Positions 33,998-42,784 are shown, numbered from the stretch's first letter. The stretch: 56,907 nucleotides of DNA from Bacillus salipaludis (GCF_004358205.1 NZ_SMYO01000020.1:1-56907), one strand, 5' to 3'. Notes: generated by a model from the letters alone, not told the origin. Numbers and translations: made by a program.

Positions 33998-36337
33998 TCA
34001 CGCTTCCTGATGCTGTACATTTTGCCGTTTAAATTTAACAACAAAAAATGTAAGGGTTGCTGCAAGGAAAGCAATAAAGAAAATTGAAATAAACTCGATA
34101 TTTTCCCACATAAAACTAAAATCGCCTGTAGAAATAATCGCCCTGAATCCTGCAATGGAGTATGTCATTGGCAGGAAGTGATTAATTTTTTGCAGAATCC
34201 TTGGAACCAATTCAATTGGATAGGTTCCGGCGCTGCTCGTTAATTGCAAGATTAAAATAATAACTGCAAGGAAGCGCCCCGGATTATCCAATACCGTTAC
34301 AAGGAATTGAATAATCGCTAAAAACGTCCAGCTTGTAAAAATACTCATCATAATGAAGAACGGAACACTTTTAACCTCTAATCCAAGCCCCGCAAGAAGG
34401 ACAATATCCGCAAGCAGTGCCTGCCCTACCCCGATGATTAACAAAATCCCTAATTTACCGGCAAACCAGCTAAAGCCGCTTTTCGGTTTCCTTGCAGGTT
34501 CAAACATTGGGAAGATAATCGATAACATTAAAGCCCCAACAAACAAGCTTAATGATAAGAAGTAAGGTGTAAAACCGGTACCATAGTCAGGAACATGGTT
34601 CATACGATCCTCTTTCAGTTTTACCGGTTTAGCAAACATATTATAAACACTATTGTTCGCTTTTACATCACTTGCATCTTTGGCTCCATCCTGCAATTTA
34701 TTTTTTAATTCCTTTGAACCATCTGCAAGCTTTTCCATCCCACCTGTTAAATCATTAGAACCACTGGCAAGTTTGAACATACCGCTGTTTAAGCTTTTTG
34801 TGCCATCATATAATTGGCCAGTTCCTTCCGATAATTGCTTGGAACCTTCGGCAAGCTTATTCGTTCCATCTTGAAGCTTCGTTGAACCTGCAGCTAATTC
34901 ATTTAGACCGGAAGAGAGATTGCTGCTTCCGTCTGTTATTTGGCTGAATCCTTTCTTCGCTTCATCCAATTTATCACCAAAGGTACCCAAACCTTTTGCC
35001 AATTGATTCTGCCCAGCTTCAAGTTGTTTCGCACCGGCAGACAATTGATTAACCCCTTCAGCAAGTTGATTTTGCCCGTTGTTCAATTTACCTGCACCAG
35101 CTGCCAACTGATCTGATGCCTGTTTTAACAGTGTTGTATTTTCAGAAAGAGCCCCTATACCGGACGTAACCTTCTGATTTCCCTCTGATAATTTTTTCAA
35201 ATTCCCTTTTAAGCCTTCAAGTTTTGCCTTTTCAACCGGGTCATTTGTTTGTTCTTCCATTTGAGCTACAAAATCGATGGTTTGCTGTAATCCTGTACTA
35301 ACATCAGCAGAACCTGTTTTCGCATCTTCTGCCCCGGCTTTCCATTTTTCCATGGAAGAGGAAAGTTTCGTTGCGCCATCGGCCAACTGCTGTGAACCTT
35401 TTTGCAGATCTGGAATGTTCGAAGCTGCTGAATCAAGCCCGTCTGATAATTGTTTTGCACCTGCCTGGGACTTTTTCGCTCCATTCAATAATTGATCATT
35501 TCCATCCTGCATTTGACTAAGCCCAGCATCAAACTGCTGAAGCCCGCTTTGAAGGTCCTTCGATCCAGATGATGCAGATTGTACCCCCTGTGAAAAGGTA
35601 AGGGAGTTTTTTGCAAGTATTTGTAAATTTTGTTCAATCTTATTTGCCCCGCTGTTAACCGACACTGCACCATTGGTTAATTTAGCAGCCCCGTTTTTTG
35701 CTGACCCTATCCCTGAATTCAACTCTCCGGCGCCATCTTTGGCTGTGTTTATACCTTTATGAAGGTCCTTCGCGCCATCGCTTGCCTTTTTTAATCCTTT
35801 AGCTACATCTTTGATTTGATCAAACATGGATTCGGCATAAGTTTCTGTGACAGCACCTGCCACCTCTTCTTTTATCTTTTCAATTGCCGAATCACCAATT
35901 TTAGATGAAAGATAGTTCGTTCCCTCATTCGGAGTATAAATAAGATCTAACTTTTTCGGATGATTGCTTTGTAGAGTTGTAGCATTTTTTGAAAAATCTT
36001 TTGGAATTTCGATTTTGATATAATAATCCTGTTTTTCCAAGCCTATATTTGCTTGTTTTTCACTTACAAATTTCCAGTTAAAGCTTTTCTTATCCTTTAA
36101 CTTCTCTACTAAGTCATTACCAATTTCAAGCTTATCCCCATTATATACCGCACCTTTGTCATGATTGACAACAGCTACCGGCATTCGGTCTACATGGCCG
36201 TATGGGTTCCAAAACGCCCATAAGAACGTCCCACTGTAAAGCAATGGAATCGTCATGACGCCAATAATGGCAATTAGCAGTTTACGGTTATGGATAATCC
36301 CCAAAAGCTCGCTTTTCAAAGATGAGAAAGCTTTCAT
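33998..36337 (-). CDS. yhgE: YhgE/Pip-family membrane protein
   Basis: A 779-aa protein. One N-terminal helix (about 20-45) precedes the YhgE/Pip domain. A long extracellular region (about 170-580) of repeating 7-residue units rich in SG and DG (LxxGxxxLxxG pattern) probably forms coiled rods. About five C-terminal helices of ABC-2 type complete it. Family members include the lactococcal phage-infection protein Pip and exporter-like proteins of type VII-related systems. The natural role of YhgE is unresolved. It follows a TetR gene as in B. subtilis yhgD-yhgE. SD ATAGGAGGTACG. Confidence 0.92.
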   Translation of the reverse strand: MKAFSSLKSELLGIIHNRKLLIAIIGVMTIPLLYSGTFLWAFWNPYGHVDRMPVAVVNHDKGAVYNGDKLEIGNDLVEKLKDKKSFNWKFVSEKQANIGLEKQDYYIKIEIPKDFSKNATTLQSNHPKKLDLIYTPNEGTNYLSSKIGDSAIEKIKEEVAGAVTETYAESMFDQIKDVAKGLKKASDGAKDLHKGINTAKDGAGELNSGIGSAKNGAAKLTNGAVSVNSGANKIEQNLQILAKNSLTFSQGVQSASSGSKDLQSGLQQFDAGLSQMQDGNDQLLNGAKKSQAGAKQLSDGLDSAASNIPDLQKGSQQLADGATKLSSSMEKWKAGAEDAKTGSADVSTGLQQTIDFVAQMEEQTNDPVEKAKLEGLKGNLKKLSEGNQKVTSGIGALSENTTLLKQASDQLAAGAGKLNNGQNQLAEGVNQLSAGAKQLEAGQNQLAKGLGTFGDKLDEAKKGFSQITDGSSNLSSGLNELAAGSTKLQDGTNKLAEGSKQLSEGTGQLYDGTKSLNSGMFKLASGSNDLTGGMEKLADGSKELKNKLQDGAKDASDVKANNSVYNMFAKPVKLKEDRMNHVPDYGTGFTPYFLSLSLFVGALMLSIIFPMFEPARKPKSGFSWFAGKLGILLIIGVGQALLADIVLLAGLGLEVKSVPFFIMMSIFTSWTFLAIIQFLVTVLDNPGRFLAVIILILQLTSSAGTYPIELVPRILQKINHFLPMTYSIAGFRAIISTGDFSFMWENIEFISIFFIAFLAATLTFFVVKFKRQNVQHQEA

Positions 36338-36424
36338 ATCGTACCTCCTATTTGGACAAAATCCATTTTATAATTTTTGACTAAAATCCCCAATTGGTCA
36401 CTCTTGAGTAAATAAAGAAGATTA
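36338..36424 (-). promoter_or_regulatory. Possible operator/promoter between tetR and yhgE
   Basis: This 87-bp gap holds an imperfect dyad TGACTAAAA/AATTGGTCA (about 36377-36399) next to a TATAAA on the minus strand. Together they could be an operator and -10 for yhgE. Weak evidence. Confidence 0.35.
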
Positions 36425-36997
36425 TCAAATTGATAATCCTTTTAATAAAAAGACCTTCATGAGCTCTGCAATTCGCTCTGAACTTAATGGTTCATGATTT
36501 TTTTCCCAATCAGAAACAAGGGCAATGTACATTTTTAAAAGCAGAAAGCTGGTCATTTCTGGGTCAGCTGCGGGAATAGCCCCCTTAGTAATGGCAATTT
36601 CAATTTTTTGCTTTAAGTAAGCAATAATTTCATCTTCCACATGCTGCAGCATTTCAGAGACCGCCAATGTTCCCATTTCCTTTTCTTCTTGAATCAATTT
36701 AATCATAAGCTGGTGCTGTGAGCGGAATTCTAATAAACGGTAAAGGGCCCGATGGACGTTCTCTGTAAAGGGCATCCCCGGCTCGATTACATCTTCTGCC
36801 TCGTCAATCATCTCTTTGACTAATGAAGAAACAATTTCTTCAAACAGCTCTTCTTTGTTTTTGAAGAAAGTATAGATGGTACCTTTCCCAACATTCGCAA
36901 GTCTCGCCACTTGATCCATCGTCGTTGCTTTATAGCCAAATAAGGAAAAAGACTTCGTTGCCGCTTCAACAATCATCTTTCTACGATCTATTGCCAT
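36425..36997 (-). CDS. TetR-family repressor (YhgD-like)
   Basis: A 190-aa TetR regulator. The N-terminal HTH spans about residues 7-52 (KMIVEAATKSFSLFGYKATTMDQVARLANVGKGTIYTFFKNKEELF) and an all-helical ligand domain follows. The ATG at 36997 has AAAGGGGG upstream, and a longer frame to 37078 adds a basic unconserved leader. It is upstream of yhgE on the same strand and likely regulates it and itself. Its stop codon lies within a 19-bp palindrome (36421-36439). Confidence 0.9.
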   Translation of the reverse strand: MAIDRRKMIVEAATKSFSLFGYKATTMDQVARLANVGKGTIYTFFKNKEELFEEIVSSLVKEMIDEAEDVIEPGMPFTENVHRALYRLLEFRSQHQLMIKLIQEEKEMGTLAVSEMLQHVEDEIIAYLKQKIEIAITKGAIPAADPEMTSFLLLKMYIALVSDWEKNHEPLSSERIAELMKVFLLKGLSI

Positions 36998-37081
36998 ACG
37001 AACCCCCTTTGACCGTTTTGGTTTTTTAGTCATTTTTTTAACAAGGTTAAATATATCATAATTAACAAGACGATTCAATAT

Positions 37082-37113
37082 AAAAACAAGGCCTCTTTTT
37101 AAAAAAAGAGACC
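37082..37113 (-). terminator. Terminator of the EamA transporter gene
   Basis: The minus-strand stem GGTCTCTTTTT/AAAAAGAGGCC, with one mismatch, is followed by TTGTTTTT. Confidence 0.65.
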
Positions 37114-37155
37114 GATTTTTATTTCTTAATATGTGATTCTAGTTAAAAATCATAC

Positions 37156-38085
37156 TCAGGACACTCGTTCCCTTGCTACACCCGGTTTAAATTCTTTCTC
37201 AGGAATGGTTAATAAAATAACCGCAACAATAATGAACACTCCACCCAACAATTGATATGCTCCAAACGATTCCTTTAACCAAGCGATAGAAAGGATGGCA
37301 GTCACAAGTGGTTCGATACTCGATAAAAGCCCTGTTTCGATGGCCGTTAAATATTTTAAGCTTCCAATATAGAGTAAAAAAGAAATCGTTCCACTTAAAA
37401 GAATAATAATAAGCATCGAAAATGTACTGATTGTCAATGTCTGAGCCACGTGATGAAAACTAAATTGCCTTTTTAATGACCACAGTATCACTCCGCCAAG
37501 CAGCATTCCCCAGCCAACAATTTGTAAGGTTCCCCATTGTTTAATCAAAGACTTAGGATGCAGCGTATAAAAAGCAAAGGTGACCGCTGTTAAAATCCCA
37601 TAAAGAATAGCTCGTTTCGATAAAATAACATTTTCAATTGAGCCATTTGTAATCAAATAAAATGTCCCCAACACTGCAGCAACCACTGCCAATAATTGCA
37701 TTGGTGCCGGAAGTTTCTTTTTCCGGGCAGCAACATAAATCGTTATGATGATGGGACCAAGAAATTGAAATAATGTAGCCGTAACCGCGTTACTCTTGTC
37801 AAGCGTTTCAATAAATGTATATTGACCGGCAAGCATCCCTATCACAGCAAAAATACATAATTGAACCCAATCCTTCGGATGCTTCCAAATTTCAAAGATA
37901 TTGTGTTTAGTGAAAAGCAAAAATCCTAAAATCGTAATACCAGCAAACAGTAGCCGGACAACCAAATAATCTCCTGATGAAAGGTCTGTACGATTAAAAA
38001 GCCATTGGATCATTGGACCAGATAAACCCCAAAGGGTTGCGCCACAAATAATCATCATCAGACCAAGGTGTCTTGATGGTTTCAT
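37156..38085 (-). CDS. EamA/DMT-family transporter
   Basis: A 309-aa, ten-helix drug/metabolite transporter with two EamA repeats (about 10-140 and 155-295). The second-repeat motif is SLKYLTAIETGLLSSIEPLVTAILSIAWLKE. SD CTGGAGGAAG. It is divergent from a MocR-type regulator 105 bp away, which typically controls such a neighbour. Substrate unknown. Amino acid or cofactor export are family possibilities. Confidence 0.92.
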   Translation of the reverse strand: MKPSRHLGLMMIICGATLWGLSGPMIQWLFNRTDLSSGDYLVVRLLFAGITILGFLLFTKHNIFEIWKHPKDWVQLCIFAVIGMLAGQYTFIETLDKSNAVTATLFQFLGPIIITIYVAARKKKLPAPMQLLAVVAAVLGTFYLITNGSIENVILSKRAILYGILTAVTFAFYTLHPKSLIKQWGTLQIVGWGMLLGGVILWSLKRQFSFHHVAQTLTISTFSMLIIILLSGTISFLLYIGSLKYLTAIETGLLSSIEPLVTAILSIAWLKESFGAYQLLGGVFIIVAVILLTIPEKEFKPGVARERVS

Positions 38086-38138
38086 AAATTCTTCCTCCAG
38101 TATCGATTCATCTTGAACATAGTGGTATTATATAAAAT

Positions 38139-38164
38139 ATCTGATACTACAAGAAGTATCAGAT
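38139..38164. promoter_or_regulatory. 10-bp inverted repeat between the EamA and mocR genes
   Basis: The arms ATCTGATACT and AGTATCAGAT are perfect complements across a six-base spacer. The dyad lies in the 105-bp divergent intergenic region and is a good candidate for the MocR operator. It could alternatively fold as an RNA hairpin in the mocR leader. Confidence 0.6.
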
Positions 38165-38190
38165 TTAAAAAAATGGAGGGGGCCAGTTTT

Positions 38191-39579
38191 TTGTTGGAAT
38201 TCACGCCAAATCTTAACGCTCATCATAACGAGCCATTATATTTGCAGTTATATAACTATATTAAAAAAGAAATAAAAACAGGGAACCTACCAACAAACAC
38301 GAAGCTTCCCTCAAAGCGCAAACTTTCAACGTATTTACAAATTAGCCAGAATACAATCGAAGCAGCTTATGGTCAGCTTTTGGCTGAAGGCTACATTGAG
38401 GCAATGCCTAGACGGGGATACTTTGTTTGTGAACTGGAACAAGCGAATTTCATGATTAAGCGGGATGTTCAATTTGTGGAGGAAAAAAAACACAAGGAGC
38501 AGTTTTTTGCTTATGATTTCACCTATGCAGGTGTGGATGCAGGATCGTTCCCTTTTGGAGTGTATCGGAAAATTACCAACGAAGTTCTACGCATAGAAAA
38601 TGAACAAGTACTTTCCCTTGGACATCCACAGGGCGATTTCGGGCTCCGTGAAACGATTGCAAAATATTTATTTGAATCACGCGGGGTTCATTGCTCGCCA
38701 AGCCAAATAATCCTAGGCGCGGGGACACCCTACTTATTAAGCCTTTTATTCAAGCTGTTACAAGGAAGTAAATTCGCTGTGGAAGATCCCGGATATCATC
38801 AGAGGCTTTTTCTCCACGGGCAAAATATCGTCGATGTTCAATTGATTCCTCTCAATCAAGGTGGAATCATCCTATCCAACTTGGAACAAAGCGGAGCAAA
38901 TATTGTCTGTGTCTCACCGTCTCACCAATTTCCTTGCGGGATGATCATGCCGATTTCACGACGAATGCAGCTTTTAAACTGGGCCGAAAAGGAAGAGAGC
39001 CGTTTCATTATTGAGGATGATTATGACAGTGAATTCCGATATAGCGGAAAACCGATTCCTGCCCTTCAAGGAATTGATAAGTATGAAAAAGTCATTTATA
39101 TGAGCACCTTTTCCAAAGCCCTGCTCCCTTCAATACGATTAAGCTATATGGTTTTACCACCGCCATTAATTAAAAAGTATCAAGATGAATTATTTTTCTA
39201 TACCCAAACGGTATCAAGGATTGATCAAGAGGTCTTAACACGATTTATGCAACAGGGTTATTGGGAAAAGCATATTCAAAAAGTAAGGGTTGTCTATCAA
39301 AAAAAGCGGGATTGGCTGATTTCAACGATTTCGGACTATTTTCCCAAAACCGCAGACATCATTGGTCAAGACTCGGGACTACATATCTTAATACGACCCA
39401 ATAATGGTTTGAACGAGCAGGAACTGATAGATAAAGCTGCAGAATTTAGTATTAAAGTGTATCCGGTCTCCCCTTATGGAAAAAACGATGATCAAACTGT
39501 CTTACTCGGTTTTGCCACTTTGATCGAAGAAGAAATGGTTAAGGCCGTTCAGTTACTTGCGAAGGCTTGGTTTTATTGA
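38191..39579 (+). CDS. MocR/PdxR-type GntR-aminotransferase regulator
   Basis: A 462-aa chimeric regulator. A GntR winged helix (about 10-75: PLYLQLYNYIKKEIKTGNLPTNTKLPSKRKLS...SQNTIEAAYGQLLAEGYIEAMPRRGYFV) is fused to a fold-type I aminotransferase domain. It has the PLP lysine in YMSTFSKALLPSIRLSYM and the IIEDDYDSEFRY acid motif. The TTG at 38191, 8 nt after GGAGGGGG, is the best start. A longer frame from 38113 would read through the SD and the operator dyad. It likely senses PLP or an amino compound and controls the divergent EamA gene. Confidence 0.92.
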   Translation: MLEFTPNLNAHHNEPLYLQLYNYIKKEIKTGNLPTNTKLPSKRKLSTYLQISQNTIEAAYGQLLAEGYIEAMPRRGYFVCELEQANFMIKRDVQFVEEKKHKEQFFAYDFTYAGVDAGSFPFGVYRKITNEVLRIENEQVLSLGHPQGDFGLRETIAKYLFESRGVHCSPSQIILGAGTPYLLSLLFKLLQGSKFAVEDPGYHQRLFLHGQNIVDVQLIPLNQGGIILSNLEQSGANIVCVSPSHQFPCGMIMPISRRMQLLNWAEKEESRFIIEDDYDSEFRYSGKPIPALQGIDKYEKVIYMSTFSKALLPSIRLSYMVLPPPLIKKYQDELFFYTQTVSRIDQEVLTRFMQQGYWEKHIQKVRVVYQKKRDWLISTISDYFPKTADIIGQDSGLHILIRPNNGLNEQELIDKAAEFSIKVYPVSPYGKNDDQTVLLGFATLIEEEMVKAVQLLAKAWFY

Positions 39580-39722
39580 TTCTTTTTGATTAAACAAGTC
39601 CATAGTAAGAGAGTTTTTCCGAATGTTGGTTAAAATGAGATAGACCATGTATAACTGTTGAATTATTGTGGCATGGGTGTCCCTCTTTTCCTAAAAAATT
39701 CAAAAGAAAGAAGGCGGTTGAT

Positions 39723-40601
39723 ATGTTTAGAAAGTGGGGAATGTTCCTTTTATTAATCGTCCCTATTTTAAGTGCTTGTGCTTCAAATCAGCCTAAGGAT
39801 CAGGCACCAGCTGAGAAGAAGATTTCTGTAGCAGGGAAGCTTCCAAAAATTGATCATATCGTTATTGTGATTGAGGAAAATCGCTCACAAAAAGTAATTC
39901 AAGGGAACCCATCGGCTTCCTATATCAATTCATTAATGAAGCAGGGCGCAAACTTAACGAATTTTCATGCCACCTTGCACCCGAGTCAACCCAACTATTT
40001 GAACTTATTCTCCGGTTCCAATCAAGGTGTTTTAGATGACGGAGTTCCTAAAGGGAAATTTTCTACAGATAATTTGGCAAGCGAGCTGATTGCGAAAAAT
40101 TATACATTTGCAGGCTATTCCGAGGACATGCCTTCGGTTGGCTTCAATGGGGCATCGTCTGGTCCTAGCGGTTATGCCCGCAAGCATAATCCATGGGTAA
40201 ACTTCACCAATGTGCCAAAAGAAGTAAATCAGCCACTGACCAGCTTTCCAAAGGATTTTGCTAAACTGCCGACGGTTTCGTTTGTCATACCAAGTCTTAG
40301 AAACGATATGCATGATGGTACGATTAAGGAAGGAGACGATTGGCTGAAGGCACAGATTGATCCATATGTCCAATGGTCGAAGACTCATAACAGTTTATTA
40401 ATTGTGACCTGGGACGAAGATGATTTTTCACAGGACAACAAAATCCCAACCTTTCTTGTCGGCCCAATGGTAAAAACAGGAGAGTTTAATGAAAAGTTAA
40501 ATCACTTTAATCTTTTAAGGACCATTGAGGATCTTTACGGATTAGCCCATGCGGGGCAAAGTAAGACGGCCGAGCCTATTAGGAGTATATGGGTTCGTTA
40601 A
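39723..40601 (+). CDS. Phosphoesterase-family lipoprotein (acid phosphatase AcpA / PLC-like)
   Basis: A 292-aa exported lipoprotein. The signal peptide ends in the lipobox LSACA (lipidated Cys19). An alkaline-phosphatase-superfamily phosphoesterase domain follows, with IVIVIEENRS, LHPSQPNYLNLFSGS, and VTWDEDD near the C-terminus for metal binding. SD AAGGCGG precedes the ATG at 39723. Substrate not determinable. Homologues act on phosphomonoesters or phospholipids. It stands alone, followed by an 825-bp gene-poor region. Confidence 0.88.
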   Translation: MFRKWGMFLLLIVPILSACASNQPKDQAPAEKKISVAGKLPKIDHIVIVIEENRSQKVIQGNPSASYINSLMKQGANLTNFHATLHPSQPNYLNLFSGSNQGVLDDGVPKGKFSTDNLASELIAKNYTFAGYSEDMPSVGFNGASSGPSGYARKHNPWVNFTNVPKEVNQPLTSFPKDFAKLPTVSFVIPSLRNDMHDGTIKEGDDWLKAQIDPYVQWSKTHNSLLIVTWDEDDFSQDNKIPTFLVGPMVKTGEFNEKLNHFNLLRTIEDLYGLAHAGQSKTAEPIRSIWVR

Positions 40602-40710
40602 AGAGTAGATGTCAATGGTGCCTCTGTTGTTTGTTTTAGACTATCATGGGTACTGTGAAATCTTTACAGTGCCCGCTATTCTGCTTTTTTCTTCTATACC
40701 TCAAGATTGG

Positions 40711-41250
40711 TCCACGCGTTTCAACCTATTTCGTTTACCAACCGGTTCTGGCTCTTTACCTACCAGTTTGCAAGTTTACATTCCGGTTCTCCCTTTTTAC
40801 CCACCTCTTTTCGCCTTTTACCTTTCACTTCTCATTTAAGCTACTGAAATTCAGGTATTCTTCTTTGAAAATTACCTTTTTAAAAGAAGAATTACCATTT
40901 TCAGTAAATTCACGTCTCTAGATAGTCCACAAATTCAACCTACTTTCATTTACCAACCGGTTTTGGCTCTATACCCACCACTTTTGCCAGTTTACAATCC
41001 GGTTTCTCTTTTTACCCACCTCTTTTCGCCTTTTACCTTCCACTTCTCATTTAAGCTACTGAAATTCAGGTATTCTTCTTTGAAAATTACCTTTTCAAAA
41101 GAAAAATTACCATTTTCAGTAAATTCACATCTCTAAACGGTCCACAAATTCAACCTAATTTCATTTCCAACCGGTTTTGGCTCTTTACCCACCAGTTTGC
41201 AAGTTTACATTCCGGTTCTCCCTTTTTATCCACCACTTCTCATTTAGTTA
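40711..41250. repeat. 215-bp-period tandem repeat, about 2.5 copies
   Basis: The landmark TCCAC recurs at 40711, 40926 and 41141, each followed by an AT-rich run and CCAACCGGTTYTGGCTC. Units 1 and 2 are complete, and unit 3 is truncated near 41250. Each full unit has the pieces ACTGAAATTCAGGTATTC and ATTACCATTTTCAGTA, which can fold into an imperfect hairpin. It also carries several GGTNGGTAAA-like motifs on the minus strand. Confidence 0.88.
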
Positions 41251-41255
41251 TAAAT

Positions 41256-41289
41256 AAAAAACACTATTCAGATAACAGGAATAGTGTTT
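41256..41289 (-). terminator. Intrinsic-terminator-like hairpin facing minus
   Basis: The stem AAACACTATTC/GAATAGTGTTT is followed on the minus strand by TTTATTTA. No minus-strand gene ends directly here. It may back up the mtlD terminator or end an unannotated RNA. Confidence 0.5.
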
Positions 41290-41352
41290 CCACAAAAAGA
41301 CCAGCTCATTTTCACTATTTGTAATATATTAGACATAATAATCCCCCCTTTT

Positions 41353-41395
41353 TGTGATTTATATCACATAGAAACTAGGAAAAATCACTTAAAAT
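41353..41395 (+). promoter_or_regulatory. Fnr-type box and -10 of the 56-aa gene
   Basis: The perfect palindrome TGTGA-TTTATA-TCACA (41353-41368) matches the Bacillus Fnr consensus TGTGA-N6-TCACA. A -10-like TAAAAT lies at 41390-41395. With a start about 7 nt downstream (about 41402), the dyad centre (41360.5) falls at -41.5, the classical class II activator position. No -35 element is needed in such promoters, and none is seen. Confidence 0.75.
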
Positions 41396-41426
41396 GATGT
41401 CAAGTTAAATCAAAGGGGGAATTAAA

Positions 41427-41597
41427 ATGTTTGCTGCTTGGTTAATAACAATAAGTGTATTTTTAATTTGCATTTATGCAACAAATATCATTATGAACGG
41501 ATTAAAAGAAAAAGACCAATACGATTTAGCTATTTTACATTCTCAACTTGAAAATCTAACGATAGATCATAAAAGAATGGCAAAAAAAGTATCATAA
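41427..41597 (+). CDS. 56-aa single-pass membrane microprotein, probable Fnr target
   Basis: A short gene (MFAAWLITISVFLICIYATN start) with one N-terminal transmembrane helix (about 3-24) and a charged, probably cytosolic, helical tail rich in K, D, E and H (NGLKEKDQYD...HKRMAKK). AAAGGGGG is 8 nt before the ATG, and a strong terminator follows. No homologue is recognised. The upstream Fnr site suggests anaerobic induction. The promoter, SD and terminator together make it a credible gene despite its size. Confidence 0.75.
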   Translation: MFAAWLITISVFLICIYATNIIMNGLKEKDQYDLAILHSQLENLTIDHKRMAKKVS

Positions 41598-41602
41598 TAG
41601 TA

Positions 41603-41631
41603 AAAACAGCTTCAAATGAAGCTGTTTTTTA
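41603..41631. terminator. Bidirectional terminator between the 56-aa gene and mtlD
   Basis: The stem AAAACAGCTTC/GAAGCTGTTTT with a four-base loop has T-runs on both strands. Confidence 0.85.
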
Positions 41632-41636
41632 ATACT

Positions 41637-42779
41637 TTATCTTTTTAAATCATGATAATGTCTAATCACTTCTTGAGTAAGCTCGCTATTTTCATCCAAG
41701 CCGCTTACTTCCTTAAGGACAACAGCCAATCCACTCTCATTAATCATCGCTTGCAGTTTTACCGCTTCCTCATCTTCTTGGTAATCAAAAAGTAATGCGG
41801 AAGCGATAGCTTTAGCAAGGTTCGTGTGTGAAAGGCCCGCTTTTGCCGCTTCCGTAGCAGGTCGTACGAGGCGGTCATTTGGCCCTAGTTTACGCAAAGG
41901 AGAGCGGCCCACCCTTGTCACTGCATCATTCAAATAGGTATTTTTAAAACGATTAATAATCTTATTAATATATTGCTGGTGATCATCTGAATTTAAACCA
42001 TACTGATTAATTAAATAAGCCCCGGTTTCGCCAAGAGTGGCTTGAACCTGTTGGACAATGGCTTCATCTGCTAATGCTTCATCAATGGTTGCTTTCTTTT
42101 CCAAATAACCAAGATAAGCAATGACCGCATGTCCTGTATTCACGGTAAAAAGCTTTCTCTCAATAAAAGGAGCAAGATCAGAGACAATCTTCATCCCTTC
42201 AACCGAAGGGATACTTTCATTTGTTTCCACTACCCATTCATAGTATGGCTCTACAAGAACATCAAGTGACCCTTGATTATTTTGAATCGGAACAATTCGA
42301 TCAACTGCGGAATTAAAGAAAGAAACTTTATCTGCTAACTTTGTTTTTGTCTCATCATCTAAGTGTTCAAAAATATAACCCTTTAATAAATCTGTAGCAG
42401 ATATTTGATTTTCACATGCAATAATATATAATCTTTCATTGTTCGCTTTCACTCTTTGAGTTAAGCCCTTGGCAATTAACGGAGCAATCCGAGGCAGAAT
42501 ATTGGGGCCAATGGCGGTTGTAAGGTATACAGCCTTGCCAATCGCTTCTACTACTTCGTCTTCCTGTGTCATATTATTAAGCCCGGAAACGTTCGTAATT
42601 GTCATACTCTCCTGCTGGTCCTGTGCCAATTTAACTTGATACTGCTTTTCTTCATTTAATTGGTTAATAATTTGATCTGCAATATCAACAAAGGTAACAT
42701 GATAGCCGGACTGTGAAAACAGAGCACCAATAAATCCTCTGCCAATATTCCCTGCTCCAAAATGGACTGCTAGTTTCAT
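41637..42779 (-). CDS. mtlD: Mannitol-1-phosphate 5-dehydrogenase
   Basis: A 380-aa NAD-dependent enzyme converting mannitol-1-phosphate to fructose-6-phosphate. The N-terminal Rossmann motif HFGAGNIGRGFIG and the catalytic-region segments VNTGHAVIAYLG and RVGRSPLRKLGPNDRLVRPA are present. The ATG at 42779 has AAAGGA 9 nt upstream. The ATG three codons earlier abuts the SD. It follows mtlR with a start six bases from its stop, so they are co-transcribed with mtlA. Confidence 0.96.
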   Translation of the reverse strand: MKLAVHFGAGNIGRGFIGALFSQSGYHVTFVDIADQIINQLNEEKQYQVKLAQDQQESMTITNVSGLNNMTQEDEVVEAIGKAVYLTTAIGPNILPRIAPLIAKGLTQRVKANNERLYIIACENQISATDLLKGYIFEHLDDETKTKLADKVSFFNSAVDRIVPIQNNQGSLDVLVEPYYEWVVETNESIPSVEGMKIVSDLAPFIERKLFTVNTGHAVIAYLGYLEKKATIDEALADEAIVQQVQATLGETGAYLINQYGLNSDDHQQYINKIINRFKNTYLNDAVTRVGRSPLRKLGPNDRLVRPATEAAKAGLSHTNLAKAIASALLFDYQEDEEAVKLQAMINESGLAVVLKEVSGLDENSELTQEVIRHYHDLKR

Positions 42780-42784
42780 TTTTA

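Larger units (their letters stand above)
40602..41426. other. Repeat-rich intergenic region
   Basis: These 825 bp hold a pyrimidine-rich 215-bp tandem repeat (40711-41250), a hairpin (41259-41289) and an Fnr-type promoter for the small gene at 41427. Open frames through the repeat (such as 40609-40839 and 40646-40921) have no SD, no recognisable protein and low-complexity composition, and are not taken as genes. Confidence 0.7.

Noticed and set aside
34353..35495. Plus-strand frames opposite yhgE
   Set aside because: They are antisense shadows of the repetitive yhgE coding sequence (S/P/F-rich, no SD).
40609..40921. Open frames of 76 and 91 aa in the 215-bp tandem repeat
   Set aside because: Low-complexity, no SD, no conserved pattern, and they merely follow the repeat's pyrimidine-rich composition.
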